Shown piece after piece: positions 22,473 to 35,577 of a stretch of 64,000 bases of DNA (the first letter of the stretch is position 1; each line of letters begins with the position of its first letter). Location of the stretch: positions 186,001 to 250,000 of the forward strand of contig JADHYV010000025.1 in assembly GCA_027604705.1 (NCBI GenBank), read 5' to 3'. Position numbers and translations under genes: made by a program. The notes beneath the pieces were generated by a model. That model had not been told where the DNA came from and did no database searches. It worked only from the letters and a program-made list of their open reading frames with translations. Source of the stretch: Allomyces arbusculus. Its lineage: Eukaryota > Blastocladiomycota > Blastocladiomycetes > Blastocladiales > Blastocladiaceae.

Positions 22473-24494
22473 ATGCCGCGACCACCGTCTCCAGCGCGCG
22501 CCGTGCGCGTGCCTCTGCGGCGCCGGTTGCCGCCCACCGCCGCGTCCCCCGTCCTCGTCACGCTGGTCGCGCTCGCCCTAGCCGCCGCGCTCACGGCGCA
22601 CGCGGCGCCGCAATCTGGCGGTGGTTCTTCGGCACAGTGCATCGACGTGACGCCGACCGACAGCACGCAGCTGTGCTACGGGTTCCCGAAACTGCAAGTG
22701 CCCAAGAACATGGGCGCGTTTATCGGGCAGTACGTACCGACCAACGGGACGGTCCCCGCAGGTGCGCCCGCGGCCTCCGTCAATTCGGCCGCCGACTTCC
22801 AGGCGGTCATGTCGTTTGCCGTGCGATCCGGGTTCGCGGCATTCGCGCAGCGGTCGTTCAAGTGTGTTCCGACGGTGCTCAACGGGCGGTGGTACAAGGC
22901 CATGACGTGTGCGGCCGCCGCGTCGTTTGCCGCCAAGTCCGGCTGTCCCGCCGCGGGCGCGACGCTGTGCCCTGCGACGGTGGACGAGTTTTTCCTGACG
23001 TTCTCGCAGGCCATCGCGCACCCGAGCAACAACTGTCCGTCCGAGGCGGCGGGCGCGGTCGCGGCGATGCAGTCTGGGTCGAGTATTCGCAAGTCGGCGG
23101 TCGCCGAGAATTGCGTCGACGGGAAAGTCATTGAAGGGAAGGCGCTCTGCGGGTTCTCGTCGGTCGCGCAGGCGTGTGCGCACTCGTGCCCGGACTCGGA
23201 TTTTGTCGCGACGCTCAAGGACGATACGTGCAAGACGGCGATCAGTAACCACAAGCCGTCGCCGCCGCCGACCGTCGAGTTCCTCTCGGCGAGCTCGTCG
23301 ACGTCGTCGGTCGCGTCGTCGAATAGCCCGTCGGGGACCGGCACGGGTGCGGCGGTCGCGTCCGCCGCTCCGTCGGCGACGCCGTCGGGCACGACCGACG
23401 CACTGGCCGCCAATTCGTCGGGCGACGGGTTCATGGAAAAGCAGGTCCTCGGCGTGCAGGGCAAGTACTGGGTGTTTGGCGGGGCCGGCCTTGTAGGCGT
23501 AATCGCGATCGTCGCCGGGCTTTTGGTGGTGCGCAAGCGCAGGTCGGCTTCCGCAAGTGCCGCAGCCAAGCGGGATATGCGCGAAATGGACGACAAGCCC
23601 ATGGCCCGCGGTGCGCCGCCGCCCGATACGTTTGGCAACATGCCGCCCGGCTCGCCGGGCGAGTTTGGGTCGGGCAAGCACGCCGAGGCGCTCGATAATG
23701 GACAGTACTTTGACGACCGGTACGGCGCGCCGCCGCCGCCACCGCCACAAGGGAACGGGTACCCGCCGAGCCCCGCCGGTGGTGCTGGGTACGGCAACGA
23801 TTACTACGGCCAAGGGAACTCGCCGGCGGGCCCGATGCCAGCGCCGCTCCCGCCCAACTCGCCGATGAACAACAACAGCGCGAATGCCGCGCGGTCGCGC
23901 GAGACGTGGGCGGCCGTCGCGCCGCGCCAGTCGGTGCGGCCGCGGTCGATGATGCCGCACTCGGTCCCGCGCGCGCGGCCGGTCGTTCTCTCTTACGCGC
24001 CGCGACTCGAGGACGAGCTCGACTTGCACCGCGGCGACATGGTCACGCTCTGGGAAGATAACGGCGACGGGTACGGGTACGGCCAAGTGGCCGATGGCCG
24101 CGAGGGCGTCTTCCCGCTCATGTGCCTGGCGCCCGAGGACGCGCCGCCAATGCCGCCGATGCCACCGCAAGGAGCGCAGAACAAACAGCAGCCGGGTGCG
24201 CCGAACGGCCCGGCGCCGCAAGAGGGCGGGATTCGCGAGACAGTGATCAACCCAACGGCCTACCGGTTCACGCAGTACACGGTCGCGTCGGACTCGGACG
24301 ATGACGAGTACCCGCCGCCGCCGCCACCGCCCGCGGGGATGCGTGGGCCCGGTGGACCGCCGCCGGCGGCGTACCGCCCGAACAACGGCGGGCCGCAGAT
24401 GCAGCAGCCGCAGCCGAGTTACGGTGGAGGTGGTGGTGGGTACGGCGGCGGAAACGCCGGGTACAATGGTAACGCCGGTAATGGCCGTTGGTAG
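22473..24494 (+). CDS. Single-pass membrane protein with extracellular Cys-rich domain and cytoplasmic SH3 domain
   Basis: An intronless frame of 673 residues. A hydrophobic signal (about residues 24-45, VLVTLVALALAAALTAHAA) leads into an ectodomain of some 230 residues with many cysteines. Then come a Ser/Thr-rich stalk, a TM helix (about 331-356, VFGGAGLVGVIAIVAGLLVV) and a stop-transfer RKRR. The cytoplasmic side is Pro/Gly-rich and carries one SH3 domain (about 503-556): VLSYAPRLEDELDLHRGDMV, then EDNGDGYGYGQVADGREGVF. The tail ends in Gly/Tyr-rich repeats. Membrane SH3 proteins with this layout (Fus1-like and Sho1-like in outline) link cell-surface events to the actin or signalling machinery; the ligand here is unknown. 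The start is the ATG directly before the signal segment. Confidence 0.85.
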   Translation: MPRPPSPARAVRVPLRRRLPPTAASPVLVTLVALALAAALTAHAAPQSGGGSSAQCIDVTPTDSTQLCYGFPKLQVPKNMGAFIGQYVPTNGTVPAGAPAASVNSAADFQAVMSFAVRSGFAAFAQRSFKCVPTVLNGRWYKAMTCAAAASFAAKSGCPAAGATLCPATVDEFFLTFSQAIAHPSNNCPSEAAGAVAAMQSGSSIRKSAVAENCVDGKVIEGKALCGFSSVAQACAHSCPDSDFVATLKDDTCKTAISNHKPSPPPTVEFLSASSSTSSVASSNSPSGTGTGAAVASAAPSATPSGTTDALAANSSGDGFMEKQVLGVQGKYWVFGGAGLVGVIAIVAGLLVVRKRRSASASAAAKRDMREMDDKPMARGAPPPDTFGNMPPGSPGEFGSGKHAEALDNGQYFDDRYGAPPPPPPQGNGYPPSPAGGAGYGNDYYGQGNSPAGPMPAPLPPNSPMNNNSANAARSRETWAAVAPRQSVRPRSMMPHSVPRARPVVLSYAPRLEDELDLHRGDMVTLWEDNGDGYGYGQVADGREGVFPLMCLAPEDAPPMPPMPPQGAQNKQQPGAPNGPAPQEGGIRETVINPTAYRFTQYTVASDSDDDEYPPPPPPPAGMRGPGGPPPAAYRPNNGGPQMQQPQPSYGGGGGGYGGGNAGYNGNAGNGRW

Positions 24495-25090
24495 AGTGCT
24501 TGGGACCATAGACGCTGGTTGCCTCCCGTCCCTTTTTTGATTCGTCGTTGTATTCCCGTGTGTTTTTGCCCCCACCCACCCGTGCTTCGCGCACCCGTCC
24601 TGCTCTTCTCTTTGTCATTGTCCGTCGTTTCCGTTAGACCTGCCCCTACCTTCTTTTTGCATCGCTCCTGTTGTATTTGTTGCCTGTCGATATGCGTAAC
24701 GGCGCACTCCCATGTTGATCAATTTTGAATCGCTTTTGTGTCCCGTCCCAGCCGCCTCTCAGCGGCCATACTTGCCGTCGTGGATAGCCAGCCGTCGACG
24801 GTAATCTCGCTCATCCAGCATGGGTTCCGACAGCAACACTCACATCGCAACGCTAACACGAGCTGAGAGCAGCGTTCACCGCGCCAGAGACTATCAGCTG
24901 GATTGTAACCAGGGTCGCCCTCGACATGAGGCCGTGCCATTCGCGTCATTACCAACGACGCGGGCTGGTGTGAAGCAAGGGCGGGCCGCGCTTTCACAAG
25001 CGGATTCGAACTACTGCAGGCAAGGCCTAATTGATTTTTGGTCAATCTCCTTGAACACCCGGCCAAGTTGTCGAATACCCCAAAAAATTG
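24495..25090. other. Intergenic, 3' side of the SH3 gene
   Basis: Bases 24520-24720 are pyrimidine-rich and less GC-rich, consistent with a 3' untranslated region. Nothing further is recognised before the tRNA gene. Confidence 0.4.
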
Positions 25091-25163
25091 CGAGCGAGGT
25101 GGGATTCGAACCCACGACTTCAACCTTCGGAGGGTTGCGCGCTAGCCACTGCGCCACACGCCC
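25091..25163 (-). tRNA. tRNA-Arg (anticodon CCG), intronless
   Basis: A 73-nt cloverleaf folds on the minus strand: acceptor GGGCGTG/CTCGCTC (one T-T mismatch, one G-T pair), D-stem GCGC/GCGC with loop AGTGGCTA, anticodon stem CAACC/GGTTG with loop CTCCGAA (T33, anticodon CCG), and T-stem GTGGG/CCCAC with loop TTCGAAT, discriminator G. It decodes CGG, a frequent arginine codon in this GC-rich genome. The A box (TGGCGCAGTGG) and B box (GGTTCGAATCC) are intact. Confidence 0.95.
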
Positions 25164-25439
25164 GGTGCGCCTGCCTTCGGGCCCACGGTTCTTCACGCGC
25201 AGATAGTTTTTGCGCTCGTCGCGGTCGACTACTGCGATTTTGGCGCACGGCTCAGTGTGCGCCTCGACTTGCAGGCGGCCAATGCGGGCGCGGCAAACCA
25301 ACGCCAGTCAGCGCCCGCGCTCACGGCGCGCCGCGTCGTGCGGTCTTCGAACACGGATTTGTGGTCGGCGCAGCAGCTTGCGCGCGGTTCAGCACGTCGA
25401 CGTCAAGTTGACGTGGGTCTAGGGGCACAGCAGCGAGTT

Positions 25440-26490
25440 CGTGAATGAAGTTGCGGACCGGCGCGCACGCCCGAGTCGGCCGTCCACCTCACGGACACGG
25501 TTTTTACGCACCCGCAATGGGGACTCGCAACGACGCCGGCGGTACTTGGCGTGCCTGCATGGTTGGACCCGCGTCGTCTTTCGCTGTGGCTCGCCGACAC
25601 GGAGCGGTGCGCCGTCATGCTCGGTGTCCACCTTGAGGGTCTACCGTTCGTCGCGACAGGACGCGACAGGCCTTGCTATTCACGGTAGTGCGCACCCGCC
25701 CACGCTCGTCACGTCTCGCAAGCAGAACCAGGCCACGTCCTTCCGCCTCCAGTCGCTGTTCGGTGCCTGATGACGCGCGAACGGATGCACGACCTGCTCG
25801 GCGAGCGGTTCCCCGCAGGCCGCGCATACCTGTGTGGCGCGGTCGACGGGCAGCTGCACCACTTTGTGTGCCCGCACCTCGCGATCGAGCGCCCGAGTCC
25901 TCGATCGTCTTCGCGCCGACGTGGCCAAAGTCGTCCATGACCTGCTTGCTGACGCACGGCCCGACGAGCGCCCGCTGGACCTGTGCGACCTCGCCGACCG
26001 GTTTGCACTGTACCTGCTGTTGCGCGACCTGGACCCGCTGAATTTGCGCCGTCTCGCAGCAGCCACCGTGGTCATGCGAGCCGATCTTGCCAAGTGGAAG
26101 CAACTGTTCCTGCTGCACGGCGTGCCCATGCCCACGCGTGCCCATGCCCACGCGTGCCACCGACCATGCCACGCCCCTGCCGTGGTCCAAGGTGCCGTCC
26201 CCACGCGCCGCGCTTGTGCGCATCATGGACGCGGTGTCGACTGTGATCCAGTCGGAATTGCGCTTGCCGCATGTTCGTGACCTGATCGAGGACGCGCCGC
26301 CGCGTTGTGACCGTGAACTGCGCGCCACTGGCGCGCCAGGCCAAGTCGCTGTGATCCGTCGCCGGCGTCGTGCCCTGCGCTATTCTGTCGCGCCGCAATG
26401 CGTGCAGTGTGGCGAGAAGGAGGCGCAGCACGCGCGCCCCGTGTGCGAGGTGCGGATCGCGGCCCGTCACCGCATCGCGGACATCCTCTA
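25440..26490 (+). mobile_element. Broken LINE-like (non-LTR retrotransposon) 3' remnant
   Basis: Protein-like segments lie end to end in different plus-strand frames. The first is about 25480-25650 (VFTHPQWGLATTPAVLG, WLDPRRLSLWLADTERCAVM). The second, about 25715-25900, has SFRLQSLFGA followed by LMTRERMHDLL and CGAVDGQLHHFVCPHLA. The third is about 25885-26110 (RVLDRLRADVAKVVHDLLAD, FALYLLLRDLDPLNLRRLAA). The last, about 26165-26490, contains a CVQCGE pair near the end. The second segment resembles the zinc-binding tail that follows reverse transcriptase in LINEs (zf-RVT pattern). At least two frame changes and internal stops show it is dead. No target-site duplication or poly-A tail was found. 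A decayed gene of another kind is possible. Confidence 0.4.
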
Positions 26491-27261
26491 AGCTGATTTG
26501 TCGAGCTTGTTGAGTTGGTCGGGAGGAGGCGGCTGAGTTGGTTGATGGGTTGCGTTTCTGGGGGTGGTTTGCTTGTTAGTCGCCCCCGCCAATAGCTGCC
26601 CGCGCGTTCAAGTTGCTGAGGATGGCGGGCCGGGTGCGCGGGCAGACAATTTTTTGTTTTGGAGCTGACCCTCACACCGTGCCGGTTCTCCTCTTTTTGT
26701 TTCTGCGTATTGCTCTCCCAATGACAGTCGTTAGTTGCGTACGGTTTGTAGCTGATCAGCCAATAAACATCGTCGAGGATTTACCCCGTTGAAAGACAAA
26801 ATTTTGTCGAGTTATTTATTTGCTTGTGCAATGCCCTCTCCTTTCCTTGGTTTCTTTGCAGTCTTCTCGCTTTTCGGGGCCGCCCTGTCAGGGTGCCCTT
26901 TTTGCATCCGATCCAAGCTTGGAACCCATTTTAGTGCTGGCCGCTGTGGTGCATGACGAGCTCACAAAAGCGAACGAATTCTTCGTTGAGTGGGCGATGG
27001 CGAGCTTGAGTTTGTGACTTGGGCCCAGGGTGGATGCGGTTTGAAAACTGGAACGGCGATGAATGATCCTTTCCCGGCATGCAACCAAAACGAAAACGTG
27101 ACTAGGGACATGATCATATTGAAACGAAGCAACGCATCACCAAACCAAAGACATCAAACCAAGGCACTGCAGGAAGGCCGGGTCGCAACGGCCGCGATCA
27201 CTTGCGGCCCAGACAACGGGGCCCATGAACGCGGCGCATGCTCTCCCCTTGACAAATGCGC
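26491..27261. other. Intergenic, AT-richer than neighbours
   Basis: Bases 26650-27200 are clearly less GC-rich than the surrounding genes. No exon, tRNA or repeat is recognised. The right end is the 3' flank of SDH1. Confidence 0.4.
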
Positions 27262-29542
27262 TTAGTAGACACGCTTGGCCGGGGGCACGGGCTTGCACTC
27301 GTTCTCATCGAGCGTCGTCTTAGTGACGGCACGGTACTTGAGCGTCGTCTCGCGCGTCTTGTCGTCGTGCCACGACAGCGTGTGCTTCTGCCAGTTCTCG
27401 TCGTCGCGCTCCTTGTAGTCCTCACGCGCGTGCGCACCGCGCGACTCCTTGCGCGCCGCCGCCGAGTACATGGTCTGGACGGCGCAGGTCAACAGGTTCT
27501 GCAGCTCGAGCGTCTCGACCAGGTCGGTGTTCCAGATCAGACCCTTGTCGGTGACACGCACGTCCTCGAAGGACTTGACCACCTCGTCGATCTTCTGGAC
27601 ACCTTCGTCGAGCGTCTCCTGCGTGCGGAACACGGCCGCGTCCGACTGCATCACCTTCTGCATGGCCAGGCGGATCTCGGCGGTACCCTTGGGGCCCTGC
27701 GCGTTGCGCATCGTGTCGAGGTTCGCAAACGACGCGTAACCCGCATCCTTGGCGATCGGCGCGAGCGGCTTGCCCGGCTCGGTCGTCTCGGCAATGTGGT
27801 TGGCGACGGCGCGACCGAACACGACAATGTCGAGCAGCGAGTTGGCGCCGAGACGGTTGGCGCCGTGCACCGAGACACACGCAGCCTCACCGGCCGCATA
27901 GAGACCCGGCACGATCTTGTCGTTACCGTTCTCGTCGATCGTCAGAACCTCGCCCGTGTACTTGGTCGGGATCCCACCCATGTTGTAGTGCACGGTCGGG
28001 ATGACGGGGATCGGTTCCTTGGTCACGTCCACACCGGCGAAAATCGCCGCCGTCTCGGAAATACCGGGCAGGCGCTCGTGCAGGACCTCCTTGGGCAGGT
28101 GCGACAGCTGCAGGTAGATGTGGTCGGCCTCGGGCCCGACACCGCGGCCCTCGCGGATCTCGATCGTCATCGATCGCGACACGACATCGCGCGACGCGAG
28201 GTCCTTGGCGGTCGGAGCGTACCGCGCCATAAACGGCTCGCCCTTGCCGTTGAGCAAAATACCACCCTCACCACGCGCGCCCTCGGTGATCAGGCATCCA
28301 GACCCGTAGACACCCGTCGGGTGGAACTGCACAAACTCGAGGTCCTGCAGGGGCAGGCCCGCGCGCGCGACCATGGCGTTGCCGTCGCCCGTGCACGTGT
28401 GCGCGGACGTGCACGAGAAGTAGGCACGGCCGTACCCGCCGGTGGCCAGGACCGTCTTGTGCGCCAAAAACCGGTGCAGGGTGCCGTCCTCCATGCACAG
28501 CGCGGTCACACCCTTGCAGACGCCGTCCTCCATGATCAGGTCCATGGCAAAGTACTCGATAAAGTAGTTGGTGTTGTGCCGCAGCGACTGGCCGTAGAGC
28601 GTGTGCAGGATCGCGTGGCCCGTGCGGTCGGCGACGGCCGCACACCGGTAGGCCTGCCCGCCCTTGCCAAACTCGAGCGACTGCCCGCCAAACGCGCGCT
28701 GGTAGATCTTGCCGTCCTTGGTGCGAGAGAAGGGCACACCGTATTGCTCGAGTTCAATGACCGAGTTGGGCGCTTCCTTACACATGTAGTGAATCGCGTC
28801 CTGGTCACCGAGCCAGTCGGACCCCTTGACCGTGTCGTACATGTGCCACCGCCAGTCGTCCTTGGTCATGTTGCCGAGCGCCGCGTTGATCCCGCCCTGC
28901 GCGGCGACCGTGTGCGAACGCGTCGGGAACAGCTTCGACAGGCAGGCCACGTTGAACCCGGCTTCGGCGAGACCGAACGCCGCACGGAGACCGGCACCGC
29001 CGGCACCGACGACGATCGCGTCGTACTCGTGGTCGATGACGGTGTAGGGCAGCGTCGACGTGGCCGTGTTGTTGTTGATCTTGATCTGGATGGTTGAAAA
29101 TCGAGAGAGGGGAGGTCAGTGTCGTGCGGGATCGCCGAGAGCACTGGAGAGCGGAATGAGCGCACCTCGGCCGTCTTGGCGCGCAGCGGCTCCGTGGCCT
29201 GGACCTGGGCGCGGAGGGCCGACGACGAGAAGGCGCGCGACTCTGGAGAATGGAGGATAGAAGGGTGAGGCGAAGGATGCATTGCAAAATCGGCACCGAC
29301 CGGCACCGAGTAACATTCCGCACGAGCATCGCGCTCGAACGTGTCTACGAGCGACTCGAGCGCGTGCTGAACTTGAGCAGCGTTGTGACATGCAACACGT
29401 ACGAATGCGCGAGACCGACTTGGCCTGAACATGAGCGATGGGCGGCGGAAGGGACGGTGAGCTCACTGAATGTGGACCAGACAACATCCACGGCACCGTA
29501 ACGCACGCAATAACGTACCAGCAAGGACCGGAGGGCGCTCAT
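27262..29542 (-). CDS. SDH1: Succinate dehydrogenase flavoprotein subunit, mitochondrial
   Basis: Exons 29542-29519 (only 24 bp), 29240-29166 and 29085-27262, all phase 0, give 640 residues, the usual SDHA length. [20 protein letters not shown] is a typical mitochondrial presequence, split by the first intron. The FAD-binding [10 protein letters not shown] follows, then the covalent-FAD motif [17 protein letters not shown] with H91. [20 protein letters not shown] and [20 protein letters not shown] are also diagnostic. The protein oxidises succinate to fumarate in complex II on the matrix side of the inner membrane, linking the TCA cycle and ubiquinone. The first-exon choice depends on ATG, presequence and phase; the body is beyond doubt. 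It is divergent from mitochondrial glutamyl-tRNA synthetase. Confidence 0.96.
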
Positions 29543-31836
<2,294 letters not shown>

Positions 31837-33468
31837 AGCAGTTTTGATTTACCTACTTATTTTCTCCCGCTCAAAAATGACACTCCGACTGCCGCAACGG
31901 TAACGCAAGAGCAGCACTTCTTTTTCCTCGTGCACACCCAATTCACACCGACCCGGGGTTGTCCCTCACCCTACATTAGTCGTTGCGTTCCATCTCACCC
32001 ACCCATGCGCGCACTGGCTCACAAGGTATTGAACGTGCTGGTACCTCTGCCCCATCCTGCCAAAAATAACTAAGTCTCCACTGCCTCGATCGTAATTTCG
32101 CGCATCAAAACCATTTGCTTCACGAACGGCCTGCTCGTGGGCTGGACACCCTGCCGTGTGCCAGGCCGTCAACGTCATCGTCCTGATTGCGGCGTTTGTG
32201 CCGTGTGCGGGGCTCGACCAAGAACGTGACTATGGTTATGTTGCGATGCATGGTCGTGGAAGCGGGGATTGCGAATACGATTGCGGTAGGAGCTGGTCGT
32301 GGGGTAGCGGGTTTAGCTGCGTGTGGAGACAAATCGATAATTTGATCTCACTGTGCTCCCGACCCGGTTTGGCACCATGAGCAAACCGCAGCAAACCGGA
32401 TCCCAGTTTGAGGGGGGCGGGGGGGGGGGGGGGGGGGGCCCCCCCCCCCGTAAAAAACCCCCCCCCCCCCCGGGCGGCCCGGGGGGAACCCCGCACCGAG
32501 AACAAAGGATAGCGCGAGCAAAAAACGAGGGCTTTNNNNNNNNNNCCCCCCACGCACGAGCCCGTACAACAGCGCCGCAGCGCACGTGCGGCCCGGGAGG
32601 AACCGCGCACCGAGAACATCGTATAGCGCGAGCATATCACGAGGTCTTTAAACCAGCGACCGAACATGACTAGTCGCGCGAAGCCGGGAACTGCGCGACT
32701 CGTCGTCTCCCAATCAATCAACGCGACAAGTAACAATCAGTTGGCCGGGTGGAGAGCGGTCAGGAGAAACGCAACAGTCGAGCCGAGCAGAACCGGCAGG
32801 TTTACGGTGGTCGGGTCAAGGGTAAATGGAAGGTAACGTAGCGTGTCGGCGCGATGGTGCGGATTGCGCTGCTGTTGAGGGCGAGCAAGCGTTCCCGCGA
32901 TTTCTGGTTCTTTAGAAAGTGGATGGCAAGCACAGGCAGGCATGAACTGGCTGGACCTGGCAAGACATGGACAAAAGCCATAGAATGCACGAGAAAATAC
33001 TGATCTTTATCCAATCCGGCCACCCCCACCCCAACCACAACGACAAACGACAGGAAAACAAGGACGAAAACCGACCGACGCCGAACTCGCGCCGCTCCAC
33101 ATGGTGCGGCATAAGGGAACCGGGCTCACTTCACGCTTACCCGGGTCGCCATTGCCCGCACGAGACGCACGCGTAGCAAACACCGAACGAGGACTCCAGG
33201 CTCGGCGGCAACACGGCGCGGTGACCAAAAGCAAATTGGCTCGTGCAGAGCAACGTCGCGGCGACCCCTTAGGGTCCGTCAAGAGAGGGGCGCGAGGGTC
33301 AGAAAATAGGGGCAGTTGGAACCGATGGCGCGCACGGGTCGCGGCGACGACGGGCACGCGGAGTCAACCGAGCTTGAGAGAACACGGGAGAGCGACGAGC
33401 GACGGCGGGCGCGGGGAGAACGTGCGCGTGGGGACCGGGGACTCAATTTCGGGATCACGGCGAGCGCC
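31837..33468. other. Intergenic with assembly gap; possible fragment of an unrecognised minus-strand gene
   Basis: No complete gene is seen. On the minus strand, 32635-32547 reads MLALYDVLGARFLPGRTCAA and AALLYGLVRG up to the gap, and 32943-32737 ends in a hydrophobic TTVNLPVLLGSTVAFLLTAL. Both look protein-like but I could not join them or name a family. The sequence at 32410-32545 is unreliable. Confidence 0.3.
32411..32640. repeat. Assembly gap (10 N) flanked by a noisy duplicate of the same sequence
   Basis: N run at 32536-32545. The stretch right of it (about 32560-32640) and the one left of it (about 32448-32535) share the same order of words, for example cggcccgg-gaacc-cgcaccgagaac and tagcgcgagca. 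The left copy has many bases replaced by runs of C, G or A. This fits a low-quality contig end that repeats the start of the next contig, rather than a biological duplication. Confidence 0.75.
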
Positions 33469-33546
33469 TTACTTCGAGCGCGCGCGCATCTTTCTGCGCT
33501 TGCGCTTGAGGCGGCGGGTGCGCTTTTTCTTCCACTTGGCGCGCAT
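33469..33546 (-). CDS. RPL41: 60S ribosomal protein eL41 (25 residues)
   Basis: The minus strand reads MRAKWKKKRTRRLKRKRRKM followed by RARSK and TAA. This is the complete, almost entirely Arg/Lys eL41 peptide, differing from the common fungal sequence at only a few positions. It is the smallest known ribosomal protein, a single helix in the subunit bridge region, and is easily missed because of its size. No intron interrupts the frame. An intron in the 5' leader is possible: the ATG directly follows an AAG. Confidence 0.95.
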   Translation of the reverse strand: MRAKWKKKRTRRLKRKRRKMRARSK

Positions 33547-34021
33547 CTTGGACTAGACGGGCGGTGACGACGGTGGTGGTCAGGGACGGTGGTCGGTGGA
33601 GGTGTGCGGGAGCGCGCCGGCGCGATCGTGAGGATAGGGCGCGGCCGCGGGTCGGGTCCGCGGCGCGGTCGGTGTGGTCGGCACGGACGCGTCGAGTGCA
33701 AAGGATGCTGTACCTGTGGATGGTCCAAGGGTGGGAGGCCGAGCAAATCTGGCGCGGCAGCTCCTGTTTTGTTCAACCAGCTGAGCAGACCAGCCAAACG
33801 CGAAAGTGCGGGGTCCGATCAAGACACACGTGCGCGGTTGCCGTGGGCATGAACAACGTAATATGCCAAACCTGTCACTCACACACGGCTCAGCAGAACT
33901 GTGGGGGACGCTTCTCCGCATGGCTCCCCACGGTCAAGTCCAACCGCTGTTGCACAGCTTGTCCTCCTTCAACCAACCACACCATGGCCACCGCCGCCAC
34001 AACACGCCCGCTCGGCCGCCA
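33547..34021. other. Divergent spacer between RPL41 and the site-2 protease gene
   Basis: The 475 bp between the two start codons should hold both promoters. No clear motif is found; the plus-strand frame upstream of the protease start stays open but looks non-coding. Confidence 0.4.
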
Positions 34022-35577
34022 ATGAATGGAATCGACACTGAGCCATGGCCCGCGACCCTCGCTGACGCCGCCAAGCACCATGCGCCGACAATTCTGCGCG
34101 TCGTTGCGACCCTGGCCGTGCTCTGGGGGACGCTGCACGCCGTATTCTGGCTCTTGCCCGCGCCAAGCGTACCAAACCAAGCCGACGCGAACGGTGACAA
34201 TGTGGCCATCTACTTCCCCAAGGACGTGGTCGCGATGCGCTCGTGGTGGTCGATGCGGATCACGACGCGTCGATTGAACAAGCTGTTCACAGTTCCGCAA
34301 GTACTTCAACCGGCAGCGCGCGTATTTTACCTGGTGGGAGCTGCAGCGGTCGTTGTGCTCATGGCTACACTAGCGTGGTCATGGACGACGCGCAGTATCG
34401 CGTGGTTTATTGAGTGGCGCAACGATCCGGGACTCGTCGTCGTCGGTGGCGATGCCCTCGTGAATACCGATGTGATCGAGCAGCCGGTCGTGCAGGTACG
34501 GCCTGTCGCCGATGGAAGTCTAGGCCAAGATGCGCGCGATCCTGACGACCACGATGCGCGTTCCATAGATCCCAGGCGTCAACATGCCGCTCGCGAGCTT
34601 GCGGCCGTACCTGATCGGTGCCGTTATCGCCGTGCTCGTACACGAGGCCGGTCACGGCATGGCCGCTGCCGCGTACGCCCTTCCGTTTCACACTTTGCAC
34701 CCGCGACCACCGATTGACCGCGCTCATCCATTCCTCCAGCTGGAACCTCAGCGTGCACGCTGTGACGCTCGACGTGCACCTCGCCGTCCCCGTCGCGGCC
34801 GTCCATGTTCGCACTCCCGCGCACCCGACGCTCCTCACCGACTTGGCCCTCGCAACCGCCGGGATCTGGCACAACCTGGTCCTCGCCCTGCTCGCGACGA
34901 CCCTCGCGACGCACCCGCTCACCTGGCTCTCATTTGGTTACAATGTGGCCCCTGCGACCGACCCATCCGGGCTCCTGATCGTTGACCCCGGCCCCACCCC
35001 CTTGCCGCGCTACGACCGGCTCGTTTCCGTCAACGGCATCCGCACTCGGTCCGTTGCGGCCGTCACCGACCTGACCCGCATCCCGCCGTTCCGGCAATGC
35101 CGTGTCCCCACCGCGACAGTCCTCCCGTGCTGCCACGCGCTGGACCCAACCGGCGAACTCTGTTTCGTGCACGGCAACGGGACCGCGTGCGCCTCGTTCC
35201 CCACCGTCATGGCGCCATCGTGCGCTACCGATTCGGACTGTCTGGTCGGCGCGTGTATGGCCGCGTACGCGCGCGCGCCACACGGAGTGTTCGCGTTCAC
35301 ACTCGCGTCGGGGGAGAGTGTGGTCTGGACGGGGGATCCGCGCGCGTTTGATGCGGTGCGATTTGGAACGGTCGTGCCGGTTTCCCAGAACTGGCCGGCG
35401 TGGGTGCCGTACGAGGTGGTGGCCGTGCTGGAAGCGACGGCGAGCGTGTCAGTGTCGCTTGCGGTCGTGAATGCGGTGCCGGTCGCCGGGTTGGATGGCG
35501 CGCATGTGGTTGCAGCTGTTGCGGGGGCGACGGCGCGGTGGTGGCGAAAGCAGAGGAGGAGGAGTGCAGGTGAATGA
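34022..35577 (+). CDS. MBTPS2: Site-2 protease (intramembrane zinc metalloprotease, M50)
   Basis: Exons 34022-34495, 34569-34672 and 34740-35577 give 471 residues with phases closing at GTACGG and GTACGC donors. The zinc-binding HExxH is H183-E-A-G-H187 in LIGAVIAVLVHEAGHGMAAA. The family segment ATAGIWHNLVLALLATTLAT follows, and the third zinc ligand D445 lies in VVNAVPVAGLDG. A luminal Cys-rich insert lies between them (PFRQCRVPTATVLPCC, CFVHGNGTACASF), as in human S2P. The enzyme cuts membrane-bound transcription factors (SREBP or ATF6 type) after a first lumenal cut and so controls sterol or stress responses from the ER/Golgi; the substrate here is unknown. The ATG just before NGIDTEPW was chosen; the frame is open upstream. 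Confidence 0.93.

Noticed and set aside
22578-24575. 665-codon minus-strand frame
   Set aside because: Antisense to the SH3 membrane protein, Arg-rich, with no motif.
25680-26204. Minus-strand frame containing CAACGEPLAEQVVHPF, which looks like a zinc finger
   Set aside because: It is the complement of the LINE-like zinc-tail segment on the plus strand, whose residue pattern and neighbouring segments are more coherent.
27256-29097. 613-codon frame on the plus strand
   Set aside because: It is exactly antisense to SDH1; composition is Arg/Leu/Val-rich as expected from the complement of its codon usage.
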